A stretch of 64,000 nucleotides of DNA from NCBI RefSeq assembly GCF_008932115.1, contig NZ_CP044543.1, forward strand, positions 4,284,501 to 4,348,500, read 5' to 3'. Shown here piece by piece: positions 37,251 through 45,503 of the stretch. The stretch comes from Bradyrhizobium betae (GTDB lineage: Bacteria > Pseudomonadota > Alphaproteobacteria > Rhizobiales > Xanthobacteraceae). A program made the position numbers and the translations under genes. The notes under the pieces were generated by a model that made no database searches, was not told the origin of the DNA, and worked only from the letters and a program-made list of their open reading frames with translations. Each line of letters starts with the position of its first letter. Position 1 is the stretch's first letter.

Positions 37251-38665
37251 CCATGGCTCCCAAGCGCGAGGACTATGACGTGGTGGTGATCGGCGCCGGG
37301 CCCGCGGGCCTCGCCGCCGCTGCGACATCCGCCGGAGCCGGCCTGTCGACGTTGTTGCTCGACGAGAATATCGGCCCCGGCGGCCAGGTGTTCCGTGCGA
37401 TCTCGTCGACGCCGGTGACGGATCGCAATCAGCTCGGCGCGGACTACTGGGTCGGCGCCGATCTCGTGCAGTCGCTGCGTGCGAGTAATGCCGAGGTCAT
37501 TCATCGTGCCACGGTCTGGAGCCTCGACCGCAATCTCGATATCGCGGTCTCCGTCGGTGGCGCCTCGGCCTTCGTCAAGACAAAGCGCGTGATCCTCGCG
37601 ACCGGCGCACTGGAGCGGCCGTTTCCGATTCCCGGCTGGACCCTGCCGGGCGTCATGACCGCGGGCGCGGTGCAGACCATGCTGAAGTCGTCGGCTTTGA
37701 TTCCCGATGGCCGCACGGTGATCGCGGGGCAGGGGCCTTTGCTCTGGCTGCTCGCCGCGCAGATTTTGCGGCTGGGGGGCCGGATCGACCGCATCCTCGA
37801 CACCACCGAGCGCGGCAATTACTTCGCTGCGTTGCCGCACGCTTTCGCCTTCCTGACCTCGCCCTATTTCGCCAAGGGCCTGTCGATGATGCGCGAAGTG
37901 AAGGCGAAGGTGCAGGTCGTCTCCGGAGTCACCGAGCTTGCCGCATCCGGCGAGGGGCAACTCGCGAGCGTGAGCTATGTCGCGGGCAGCAAGCGCGAGA
38001 CCCTTCCGGTGGATCTCCTGCTGCTGCATCAGGGCGTCGTGCCCAACGTTAATCTCGCGATGTCGGCCGGTGTCGAGCATCGCTGGGATGATTTGCAACT
38101 GTGCTGGTCGCCGGTCCTAGATGGAGGCGGCAATTCATCGGTCGCAGGCATTGCGATCGCAGGCGACGGTGCGGGCATCGGCGGCGCCAACGCCGCGGTG
38201 GTCCGTGGCCGCATCGCTGCGCGCGCGGCGGTGGACGCGTTGGCGCCGGCGGCCGCCGCGAAGCTTCCCGCGATGGCGACGCTGCGCGCTGATCTCGCCA
38301 AAGCCGAGCGCGGCCGCACCTTCCTCGACACGCTGTTCCGCCCCGCGCCGCAGTTCCGCATTCCCTCGGGCGACACCATCGTCTGCCGCTGCGAGGAGGT
38401 GACTGCGAAGGACGTTCTCGATTCGGTTGCGATCGGTGCGACCGGGCCGAACCAGCTCAAGGCCTATCGCCGCACCGGCATGGGCCCGTGCCAGGGCCGA
38501 CTCTGCGGCCTCACCGTCACCGAGCTGATGGCGCAGGCGCGCGGCAAGACCCCGCAGGAGATCGGCTATTACCGGCTGCGCGCGCCGGTCAAGCCGATCA
38601 CGCTGGCCGAGCTCGCCGCCGTTCCCAAGAGCGAGGCCGACGTCAAGGCCGTGGTGCGCGGATGA
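37247..38665 (+). CDS. FAD/NAD-linked oxidoreductase with BFD-like [2Fe-2S] domain (HcnB/OoxA-like)
   Basis: This 472-residue protein has two dinucleotide folds (VVVIGAGPAGLAAAATSAGAG near residue 15, and GRTVIAGQGPLLWLLAAQIL near 160) and a C-terminal bacterioferritin-associated-ferredoxin-like Cys cluster (VCRCEEV at about 378-384 and GPCQGRLCG at about 414-422). It is the alpha-type subunit of opine/hydroxyproline dehydrogenases and of hydrogen cyanide synthase. The start ATG overlaps the small subunit stop and its own stop overlaps the next oxidase, so all subunits are made together. Confidence 0.9.
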   Translation: MTMAPKREDYDVVVIGAGPAGLAAAATSAGAGLSTLLLDENIGPGGQVFRAISSTPVTDRNQLGADYWVGADLVQSLRASNAEVIHRATVWSLDRNLDIAVSVGGASAFVKTKRVILATGALERPFPIPGWTLPGVMTAGAVQTMLKSSALIPDGRTVIAGQGPLLWLLAAQILRLGGRIDRILDTTERGNYFAALPHAFAFLTSPYFAKGLSMMREVKAKVQVVSGVTELAASGEGQLASVSYVAGSKRETLPVDLLLLHQGVVPNVNLAMSAGVEHRWDDLQLCWSPVLDGGGNSSVAGIAIAGDGAGIGGANAAVVRGRIAARAAVDALAPAAAAKLPAMATLRADLAKAERGRTFLDTLFRPAPQFRIPSGDTIVCRCEEVTAKDVLDSVAIGATGPNQLKAYRRTGMGPCQGRLCGLTVTELMAQARGKTPQEIGYYRLRAPVKPITLAELAAVPKSEADVKAVVRG

Positions 38666-39783
38666 CCCAAAACGTGGATGCGATCGTTGTCGGTGGCGGC
38701 ATCCACGGATGCTCGACCGCGCTGCATCTGTGCCTCGCCGGCCTGAAGCCGGTGCTGATCGAGAAGGACTATGCCGGCCGCCACGCCTCCGGCGTCAATG
38801 CCGGCGGCGTCCGCCAGCTTGCGCGGCACATCCCCGAGATTCCGCTCTCGATCCGCTCGATGGGAATCTGGGAAAAGATCGCCGATCTGCTCGACGACGA
38901 TTGCAGCTTTGAGAGCTACGGCCAGGTGCTGGTCGCCGAGAACGAGGAAGAACTCGCCGTCTGCCGCGCCCGCGTCGCGGAGCTGAACGCGCTCGGTTTT
39001 ACCCATGAGGAGCTGATCGACGCGGCCGAGCTGCGGCGACTCGTGCCGGCCGTCGCCGAGACCTGCCCCGGCGGCGTGGTCTCGCGCCGCGACGGTGCGG
39101 CCAATCCGGCGCAGGCGACGACGGCGTTCCGGCGCAAGGCCGAGCAGCTCGGCACGACCGTGCGCGAGGGCGTGGCCGCCAGCAACATCCGTTACAATCA
39201 TGGCCTCTGGCATGTCGATGTCGGCGCCGAGAGCTTCGCCGCGCCGGTGCTGGTCAACGCCGCCGGTGCCTGGGCCGGCAAGATCGCGGCCGCGCTCGGC
39301 GAGCCGGTTCCGGTCGAGACCGTGGCGCCGATGCTGATGATCACCTCGCGCGTGCCGCACTTCATCGACCCCGTCGTGATCCTGCGCGGGCGAAAGCTGT
39401 CCTTCAAGCAATTCAAGAACGGAACCGTGCTGATCGGCGGCGGCCATCTGGCAACGCCTTACCAGGACCGTAACGAGACGGTGCTGGATTGGAAGAGCCT
39501 CGCCATCAGCGCGCGCACCGTCTTCGAGCTGTTCCCGGTGATGCGCGATGCGACGATCATGCGCGCCTGGGCCGGCATCGAGGCGAAGATGAAGGACGAC
39601 ATCCCCGTGTTCGGCCCGAGCAGCCGTCACAAGGGCCTCTATCACCAGTTCGGCTTCTCGCTGCACGGCTTTCAGCTCGGCCCCGGCGCCGGCGCTATCA
39701 TGGCGGAGCTGATCGTCAACGGCGGCACCCAGACCCGCATCGGCGATCTCGGCATCGACCGCTTCCATCCCACGACGCTCTAG
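38662..39783 (+). CDS. Second FAD-dependent amine/amino-acid oxidoreductase (DadA/SoxB-like)
   Basis: This 373-residue flavoprotein starts DAIVVGGGIHGCSTALHLCLAG and ends with GLYHQFGFSLHGFQLGPGAG, the FAD-binding end of DadA/sarcosine-oxidase-beta-like enzymes. It is a paralogue of the oxidoreductase at 35798, so the operon has two different catalytic flavoprotein subunits. It overlaps the previous gene by 4 bases. The two may oxidise different bonds of one compound, or pair with the same relay subunits; this is inference. Confidence 0.87.
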   Translation: MTQNVDAIVVGGGIHGCSTALHLCLAGLKPVLIEKDYAGRHASGVNAGGVRQLARHIPEIPLSIRSMGIWEKIADLLDDDCSFESYGQVLVAENEEELAVCRARVAELNALGFTHEELIDAAELRRLVPAVAETCPGGVVSRRDGAANPAQATTAFRRKAEQLGTTVREGVAASNIRYNHGLWHVDVGAESFAAPVLVNAAGAWAGKIAAALGEPVPVETVAPMLMITSRVPHFIDPVVILRGRKLSFKQFKNGTVLIGGGHLATPYQDRNETVLDWKSLAISARTVFELFPVMRDATIMRAWAGIEAKMKDDIPVFGPSSRHKGLYHQFGFSLHGFQLGPGAGAIMAELIVNGGTQTRIGDLGIDRFHPTTL

Positions 39784-39798
39784 CAATACGAGGACATC

Positions 39799-40146
39799 AT
39801 GAGCATCACCCGCAGCATTCGCACGCCCATCATGCACCGCGCCGTCGAAGCCAATGGCTTCGTCTTCGTCGGCGGCACCATCGCCGACGACACCTCGGTC
39901 TCGATGGGCGACCAGACCCGCAACATCCTCGGCAAGATCGCCGGCTATCTGAAGGAAGCCGGCACCGACAAGAGTCGCGTCGTCAGCACCTCGATCTTCG
40001 TCACGGATCTCTCCAAAAAGAAGGAGATGGACGCGGCCTGGACCGAATTTTTCGGCGACAATCTGCCGACCCGCGCGACCGTCGGCGTGGCCGATCTCGG
40101 CGGCGGCGCGTTGATCGAGGTCGTGGTCACCGCGCTCAAGGGCTGA
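39799..40146 (+). CDS. RidA family imine/enamine deaminase
   Basis: This 115-residue RidA/YjgF-type trimeric protein has the family segments VSTSIFVTDLSKKKEMDAAW and LPTRATVGVADLG, where the Arg in TRAT lines up with the active-site Arg of RidA. RidA hydrolyses reactive imines and enamines to ketones and ammonia. Following genes that oxidise C-N bonds to imines, it is likely the last step of this pathway. It starts 15 bases after the second oxidoreductase, behind GAGGA. Confidence 0.9.
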   Translation: MSITRSIRTPIMHRAVEANGFVFVGGTIADDTSVSMGDQTRNILGKIAGYLKEAGTDKSRVVSTSIFVTDLSKKKEMDAAWTEFFGDNLPTRATVGVADLGGGALIEVVVTALKG

Positions 40147-40220
40147 TGCGGTTCGGCGACGGGCAGAGCCCGTCAACAGCGGCGCGCCGATCCCGGTGCG
40201 GCGTCGTCGCTGCAATCATC

Positions 40221-40254
40221 AAAAACCCGACGCCCTGCCGCCAGCGCGTCGGGT
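40221..40254 (-). terminator. Intrinsic terminator for dctA
   Basis: A perfect 9-bp stem (ACCCGACGC/GCGTCGGGT) is followed on the minus strand by five T residues. It lies between the ridA stop and the dctA stop, in the correct orientation to end the minus-strand dctA transcript; on the plus strand no T tract follows. Confidence 0.75.
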
Positions 40255-40377
40255 GGAAAGAATAAGTATCGATCGGTGATCGCAACGCCTGTGTTGTGAC
40301 GCGCGCCGCACCAATTGACCACTCCGGGAAACTACCGCGTCGGAATTGGGCTGCAGGTGGCGCCGATCTGGGCGGCT

Positions 40378-41706
40378 TTACGCGCTGCCGCCCGGTTCGA
40401 GTGCCTCGCCGATCTCCAGCGGATGGGCCATGGTCTCGTGCAGCGCGTCGCGGTCGAGCTCGCCTTCGGAGATGCTGATGACGACGCAAGCGACGCCGTT
40501 GCCGATCAGATTGGTCAGCGCGCGGCACTCGCTCATGAACTTGTCGATGCCGACCAGGATCGCGATCGACTGGATCGGGATATCGGGCACGATCGAGAGT
40601 GTCGCGGCAAGCGTGATGAATCCGGCACCGGTCACGCCCGAGGCGCCCTTGGAGGTGATCATGGCGATGCCGAGAATGCCGAGCTCCTGCCAGATCGTCA
40701 GATGGGTGTTGGTCGCCTGCGCCAGAAACAGCGTCGCCAGCGTCATGTAGATGTTGGTGCCGTCGAGGTTGAAGCTGTAGCCGGTCGGGATGACGAGGCC
40801 GACCACCGAGCGTGAGGCGCCGAGATGCTCCATCTTCTGGATCATCTGCGGCAACACCGTCTCCGACGACGAGGTGCCGAGCACGATCAAGAGCTCATCC
40901 TTGATGTAGGCGATGAAGCGCAGGATCGAGAAGCCGGCGAGCCGGGCGATCGCGCCGAGCACGATCACCACGAACAGGATGCTGGTGAGATAGAACGTGC
41001 CGATCAGGGCGGCGAGGTTGAGCAGCGAGCCGAGGCCGTAGGCGCCGACGGTGAAGGCCATCGCGCCGAACGCGCCGATCGGCGCGACGCGCACGATGAT
41101 GCGGATGATGCCGAAGAACATCTTTGCGGCCTTGTCGATCGCCTCCGCGATCGGCTCGCCGGCCTTGCCGAGGAATGCGATGGCAAAGCCGGAGAGGATC
41201 GAGACCAGCAAGACCTGCAAGAGGTCGCCGCGCGCGATCGCGCCCACATAGCTGTCGGGAATGATCGCCATCAAATGGGCGACGATGCCGTCTTCGTGGG
41301 CCTTGCTGACATAGGTCGCCACCGACTTCGGGTCGATCGTGGCGGGGTCGATGTTGAAGCCGTTGCCGGGCTGGAGAATCTCGCCGACCAACAGGCCGAT
41401 CGCGAGCGCCACCGTCGACACCGTCTCGAAATAGATCAGCGACTTCAGGCCGACCCGGCCGACTCTCTTGAGGTCGCCCATCGAGGAGATGCCGTGCACC
41501 ACGGTGCAGAAGATGACGGGCGCGATCATCATCTTGATCAGCGCGATGAAGCCGTCGCCGAGCGGCTTCAGCGCCTTGCCGAGATCGGGATAGAAATAGC
41601 CGATGAGCACCCCGAGTGCGATCGCGATCAGCACCTGGACGTAGAGGATCGTGTACCAGGGTTGATGCCGGCGATGGATCGCTGGCTGGATCGCGACTTG
41701 TGTCAT
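40378..41706 (-). CDS. dctA: C4-dicarboxylate:cation symporter DctA
   Basis: This 442-residue inner-membrane carrier (DAACS family) imports succinate, fumarate and malate with protons. It shows the family motifs [37 protein letters not shown] (serine-rich hairpin), [18 protein letters not shown] and [24 protein letters not shown] at 41706 is the natural start; the frame extends 28 codons upstream without membrane sequence. DctA is essential for feeding nitrogen-fixing rhizobia in nodules, but there may be several copies in such genomes; no dctBD genes are beside it. Confidence 0.93.
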   Translation of the reverse strand: MTQVAIQPAIHRRHQPWYTILYVQVLIAIALGVLIGYFYPDLGKALKPLGDGFIALIKMMIAPVIFCTVVHGISSMGDLKRVGRVGLKSLIYFETVSTVALAIGLLVGEILQPGNGFNIDPATIDPKSVATYVSKAHEDGIVAHLMAIIPDSYVGAIARGDLLQVLLVSILSGFAIAFLGKAGEPIAEAIDKAAKMFFGIIRIIVRVAPIGAFGAMAFTVGAYGLGSLLNLAALIGTFYLTSILFVVIVLGAIARLAGFSILRFIAYIKDELLIVLGTSSSETVLPQMIQKMEHLGASRSVVGLVIPTGYSFNLDGTNIYMTLATLFLAQATNTHLTIWQELGILGIAMITSKGASGVTGAGFITLAATLSIVPDIPIQSIAILVGIDKFMSECRALTNLIGNGVACVVISISEGELDRDALHETMAHPLEIGEALEPGGSA

Positions 41707-41750
41707 ATCGTAGGCCCCGGAACGCATTGATTTTGCAGGAATTGACCTTG

Positions 41751-41766
41751 CATGATTTGCATCATG
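41751..41766 (-). promoter_or_regulatory. Palindrome upstream of dctA
   Basis: CATGAT-TTGC-ATCATG, a perfect 6-bp inverted repeat with 4-base centre, lies 45 bases upstream of the dctA start. Size and position fit an operator for a dimeric regulator. No sigma-54 type GG-N10-GC element was found with the right spacing. Confidence 0.4.
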
Positions 41767-41968
41767 TGATGGCCGCCACTGAAGCGACAATCACATTTTT
41801 GTCGGAACGCACGAAGATCGGTCGCTGCACCGCAACTGGTCCCGCATCCGCCGCTACAACTGGCATCGGCTGCCGATCATGCCGGTCAGGTGATGGAACA
41901 AAAATCCCGTTGCATTGATGATATGCCGCGACGTCAGGATGAGACGTCAAGATGATCTGGAGCCGAGC

Positions 41969-42805
41969 ATGCCGCAAACCGATCGTTTACCCCAGTTTCC
42001 CTCGCGCCTCATCGGCCAATATGCGCTGGTGACAGGCGCATCGCAGGGCATCGGCCGCGCGGTCGCGATTCGCCTCGCCCAGGAAGGCGCGACGGTTGCC
42101 ATCAACTATTTCGATCATACCGAGCGGGCGGAGGAAACGCTTGCGCTTGCAAGGACCGCATCGAACGATCGAGGCCACGGCAGGCTGGATCATTTCGTCG
42201 TCCAGGCGGACGTCGCCACTGAGAACGAAATCACCGCGATGTTCGAGACGATCCTGGCGCGCTGGAAGCGGCTCGACTGCCTCGTCAACAATGCCGGCTT
42301 TCAGGTGGAATCACCGAGCGAGGCGCTCGACGTCGAAACCTATCGCCGCATCATCGACGTCAATCTGAACGGCGCCGTGCTCTGCGCGCAGAAGGCGCTT
42401 GCGCATTTCGTCGCGCGCGGCGGAGGCGGCAACATCATCAATTGCTCCAGCGTCCACCAGATCATTCCAAAGCCCGGCTATCTCGCCTATTCGATCAGCA
42501 AGGGCGGGATGGCCAATCTGACCCGTACGCTGGCGCTGGAGTTTGCAGGCCGGGGCATTCGCGTCAATGCGGTGGGGCCGGGTGCGATCGACACGCCGAT
42601 CAATGCCGCCTGGACCGGTGATCAGGACAAGCGCGGCGTCGTCAGCGGTCACATTCCGCTCGGCCGCGTCGGAACGCCGGAAGAGATCGCCGCCGTGTTC
42701 GCCTTCCTGGCGTCGGACGATGCCAGCTACATCACCGGGCAGACCATCTACGCCTGCGGAGGCCTGACTTTGTTCCCCGAGTTCCGCGACAATTGGGCGA
42801 GTTAG
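41969..42805 (+). CDS. SDR-family oxidoreductase (glucose 1-dehydrogenase-like)
   Basis: This 278-residue classical short-chain dehydrogenase has the cofactor motif TGASQGIGRAVA, the NNAG motif, catalytic Ser in INCSSVHQI and Tyr/Lys in YLAYSISKGG, then AVGPGAIDTPIN. It resembles sugar/polyol dehydrogenases of the glucose-1-dehydrogenase type. MPQTDRLPQ (41969) is preferred to an ATG 18 codons upstream, because family sequence starts there. It stands alone, divergent from dctA. Confidence 0.88.
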   Translation: MPQTDRLPQFPSRLIGQYALVTGASQGIGRAVAIRLAQEGATVAINYFDHTERAEETLALARTASNDRGHGRLDHFVVQADVATENEITAMFETILARWKRLDCLVNNAGFQVESPSEALDVETYRRIIDVNLNGAVLCAQKALAHFVARGGGGNIINCSSVHQIIPKPGYLAYSISKGGMANLTRTLALEFAGRGIRVNAVGPGAIDTPINAAWTGDQDKRGVVSGHIPLGRVGTPEEIAAVFAFLASDDASYITGQTIYACGGLTLFPEFRDNWAS

Positions 42806-42831
42806 ACCAGGGCAAGTTCGAGCGGACTGTT

Positions 42832-42981
42832 TCAGAAATCTCCCGCGACCAGATCGTAAGAGCCCCTGCTGCCGCGAACATATTTCCGGGCCGCAGCGGC
42901 ATATATCAGGTCGCGGTGGGAATCGAACGTGTTCAGAAAGCCCGACTCGTCGGAATGGGCGCCCGGCTGGATATGCTTCAA
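42832..42981 (-). CDS. Small DUF1488-like protein, TTG start
   Basis: A 49-residue minus-strand frame starts at TTG (42981-42979), with GAGGAGG ending 4 bases upstream, an excellent ribosome-binding site. It reads MKHIQPGAHSDESGFLNTF then DSHRDLIYAAAARKYVRG and SYDLVAGDF. The last two thirds look like the C-terminal part of DUF1488, a small rhizobial family. Codon use and composition are protein-like, unlike the shadow frames around it. Alternatively it is the truncated end of a longer gene. Confidence 0.5.
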   Translation of the reverse strand: MKHIQPGAHSDESGFLNTFDSHRDLIYAAAARKYVRGSRGSYDLVAGDF

Positions 42982-43150
42982 TGCGCCTCCTCGCGTATTT
43001 CTCCGTAAAGAAGACGCCCCAGTAGAACGATGATGCAGCGGCCTCCCCCCCATTCGTGATGAAGGTCGCAATGATTCCCTGAGTGCTGCGACGCCGGCAT
43101 AGCCTGCAACTGGCAGGCTGGATACGCGGAGACTTCAACGAAAGGACGGC

Positions 43151-43555
43151 ATGTTTAAATTTCTGCAGTATCGCGCCAAAGCAGCCGCGTATGGCGAGCT
43201 GGCCAAGAGCTCGCCCGGCAAGGATGACACTCGCAAATTCGAGAAACTGCAGGATAGCCTTGCATCGCGCGCGGACAACGAACAGGTCCTCGCGGACCAA
43301 TACGTGGATGCAGTCAACGCCGGAGAGACGGAACGATTGCGCGGCGCAGCCCTCGCGGCGGAGGAGGAGCGTGTGTTGCGGTGTCTCGGCGCGGCCGTCA
43401 TCATGCAGTGGAATTCTCTGCCGACGACGCTTCAGCGGGAGATATTCGATACCGCCGGATCGGTCGGAACATTGTTGGAGACAGCAGCGCTTCGTGGGCA
43501 GCTCGCCCGGTTCCTGCACAAGCACAAGCATGACGTCGGTTCCCACAAGGCCTGA
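43151..43555 (+). CDS. Hypothetical protein, helical
   Basis: This 134-residue protein is rich in Ala, Glu, Lys and Leu and predicted mostly helical (for example LAKSSPGKDDTRKFEKLQDS and ERLRGAALAAEEERVLRC). No family or motif is recognised. It has a normal start and uses high-GC third positions as its neighbours do, so it is likely a real gene. It stands alone. Confidence 0.55.
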   Translation: MFKFLQYRAKAAAYGELAKSSPGKDDTRKFEKLQDSLASRADNEQVLADQYVDAVNAGETERLRGAALAAEEERVLRCLGAAVIMQWNSLPTTLQREIFDTAGSVGTLLETAALRGQLARFLHKHKHDVGSHKA

Positions 43556-43853
43556 CGGGCCGTCGGGAAGCCTCGCGATGCAATCCAGCAACAGTCGCGA
43601 GAAACCGAGTCGCCGGGGCGATACGCTCGGACGAGCTCAACCGTACGGTTGATGCTCGCTCACGTCTCCTGCCCCACATTCGCGGCGGCCGTATCCGGCT
43701 AACGGTCGGGACAGACCCGACCTCTGGACCTGAGAGCGCAAATGCCTCCTGCGATCGCTAGAGCGATGTTCCCTTTGACCAAATCCGTCGAGCGAAACGT
43801 TGCGGGCGGACGCGGCGCCGTGTCGATCCAGTGGTAGGAAGAACGCGGTCGCC

Positions 43854-44459
43854 ATGACGCTTCGTTGGGTGAGTGCAGGCCTTGGGCTTTTGGTTCTCGG
43901 GCTGCTGATCCTGGGCGCGGTGACGACGTCTGCGCAACAGACGCCGCCGCAGCCACACCAGGCGGCGCCGTCGCCACAGCAGGTCGCAGCGAAGCCCGCC
44001 AATATCGATCGCAACGGCGTGCTCATGCTGATACGGTCGACGCTGCTCGCGCTCGACCACGCCAACAAGACTGGCAATTACACCGTGCTGCGCGACCTCG
44101 GCGCGCCCGGATTCCAGGTCAACACCGCCGCAAAGCTCGCGGAGATCTTCGCCACGCAGCGCGGCGACAAGCTCGATATCTCCGGTGTTGCCGTCATCGA
44201 TCCGCAATTGTCGTTGTTGCCGCAGATCGAGCCGAACGGTCTTTTGCACATGGCGGGATTTTTCCCATCGGTACCGTCGCAGGTGAATTTCGAACTGTTG
44301 TTCGCGCCGGTCGAAGGGCAATGGCGCGTGATCGGCGTGTCGTTGTCGGTCGGTCAGTCTTCGCCGGTTGCACCCCCAGCGCCCGAGGTTCCGCCGGGCA
44401 AGGCGGTCGTCTCGCAGAAGCAGGCCGCTCCACCGAAGCCGCCCCTGCCATCGAAATAG
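43854..44459 (+). CDS. Secreted hypothetical protein
   Basis: This 201-residue protein has a signal peptide (MTLRWVSAGLGLLVLGLLILGAVTTSAQQ, cleavage near residue 26), a Gln/Pro/Ala-rich linker, and a globular part (about residues 50-175) with NGVLMLIRSTLLALDHANKT and QVNFELLFAPVEGQWRVIGV, reminiscent of NTF2-like or small lipid-binding folds. It ends in a Pro/Ala tail. Function unknown; periplasmic. Start is the ATG that opens the signal peptide; 18 codons upstream are open but not signal-like. Confidence 0.7.
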   Translation: MTLRWVSAGLGLLVLGLLILGAVTTSAQQTPPQPHQAAPSPQQVAAKPANIDRNGVLMLIRSTLLALDHANKTGNYTVLRDLGAPGFQVNTAAKLAEIFATQRGDKLDISGVAVIDPQLSLLPQIEPNGLLHMAGFFPSVPSQVNFELLFAPVEGQWRVIGVSLSVGQSSPVAPPAPEVPPGKAVVSQKQAAPPKPPLPSK

Positions 44460-44542
44460 CCCATGCCGATGCCGTGAGGGTCTCGCGCCGCCGCGGCGGG
44501 TGTGATCTGGAAAAATCCGCCGGCGCAGACTACATCTGCGCC

Positions 44543-45364
44543 ATGACAAACCCTCCGGTGGCAAGCCCTTCGCTCCAGGATTTCGTCGGCCGGCACAAGC
44601 GTCTGTTCGTGCTGACCGGTGCCGGGTGCAGCACCAATTCGGGTATTCCTGACTATCGCGACAGTGCCGGCAATTGGAAGCGAACCCAGCCGGTCAACTT
44701 CCAGGCCTTCATGGCGGAAGAGCAGACGCGCCAGCGCTACTGGGCGCGCAGCCTGATCGGATGGCGGCGGTTCGGCCAGGCCCGCCCGAACGATGCGCAT
44801 CATGCGCTGGCTCGCCTCGAGGCCAGCGGTCGGTGCGAGATGCTGCTGACCCAGAACGTCGACCGGCTGCATCAGTCCGCGGGCCATAAGCAGGTGATCG
44901 ACCTGCACGGTCGGCTCGATCTGGTCCGTTGCATGGGTTGCGGCGCCAAGACGCCGCGCGAGGAATTCCAGCATACGCTTGGCCGTGCCAACGCGGCGTG
45001 GCTGACGCTCGATGCCGCGGATGCGCCGGACGGCGACGCTGATCTCGAGCACGCGGATTTTTCGTCGTTCAACGTGCCGGCCTGCGAGGTCTGCGGCGGC
45101 ATCCTCAAGCCCGATGTGGTGTTCTTCGGCGAGAACGTTCCGCGCGACGTGGTCGCCGCCGCGCAGGATCATCTGTCGCAGGCTGACGCCATGCTGATCG
45201 TCGGCTCGTCGCTGATGGTTTATTCCGGCTTCCGCTTCGTGCAGGCGGCGGCGCGCCGGCAAATCCCGATCGCCGCGGTCAACCTCGGACGCACCCGTGC
45301 CGACGAACTCCTGACGCTCAAGGTCGAGGACCGCTGCGAAGCCGCGCTCGCCTTCCTGCTCTGA
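44543..45364 (+). CDS. cobB: NAD-dependent protein deacylase, Sir2 family
   Basis: This 273-residue sirtuin removes acyl groups from lysines using NAD+. It shows the NAD motif LTGAGCSTNSGIPDYRD, the TQNVDRLHQSAGH segment with the catalytic His in DLHGR, zinc Cys pairs CMGCG and CEVCG, and KPDVVFFGENVP and VGSSLMVYSG further on. Length is typical of class II-like bacterial sirtuins. The ATG at 44543 (MTNPPVASPSLQDF) is chosen over a long upstream read-through. Confidence 0.92.
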   Translation: MTNPPVASPSLQDFVGRHKRLFVLTGAGCSTNSGIPDYRDSAGNWKRTQPVNFQAFMAEEQTRQRYWARSLIGWRRFGQARPNDAHHALARLEASGRCEMLLTQNVDRLHQSAGHKQVIDLHGRLDLVRCMGCGAKTPREEFQHTLGRANAAWLTLDAADAPDGDADLEHADFSSFNVPACEVCGGILKPDVVFFGENVPRDVVAAAQDHLSQADAMLIVGSSLMVYSGFRFVQAAARRQIPIAAVNLGRTRADELLTLKVEDRCEAALAFLL

Positions 45365-45503
45365 GCTTGGCGCACCGAACTCCTGCTATCGCATAGGTGC
45401 CACGCGCTTCACCATCGGCGCCGTCGCTGGTATGAAAATTGCTGCGGTTTTCGCGCAATTGGACGATCAGCCGGAGAATTTTGGTATGCTTGAAGGAGCC
45501 GAG

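Noticed and set aside
37247..38665. Hydrogen cyanide synthase (HcnABC) as the function of the amine-oxidase cluster
   Set aside because: The subunits are homologous, but the extra oxidase, PotABCD importer, LysR regulator and RidA point to a catabolic amine/opine pathway; HCN synthase clusters lack these.
42311..43591. Minus-strand frame of 426 codons across the SDR gene, the spacer and the 43151 gene
   Set aside because: It runs antisense through two supported genes and shows no coherent domain; the real minus-strand gene in the spacer is the short one at 42832-42981 in another frame.
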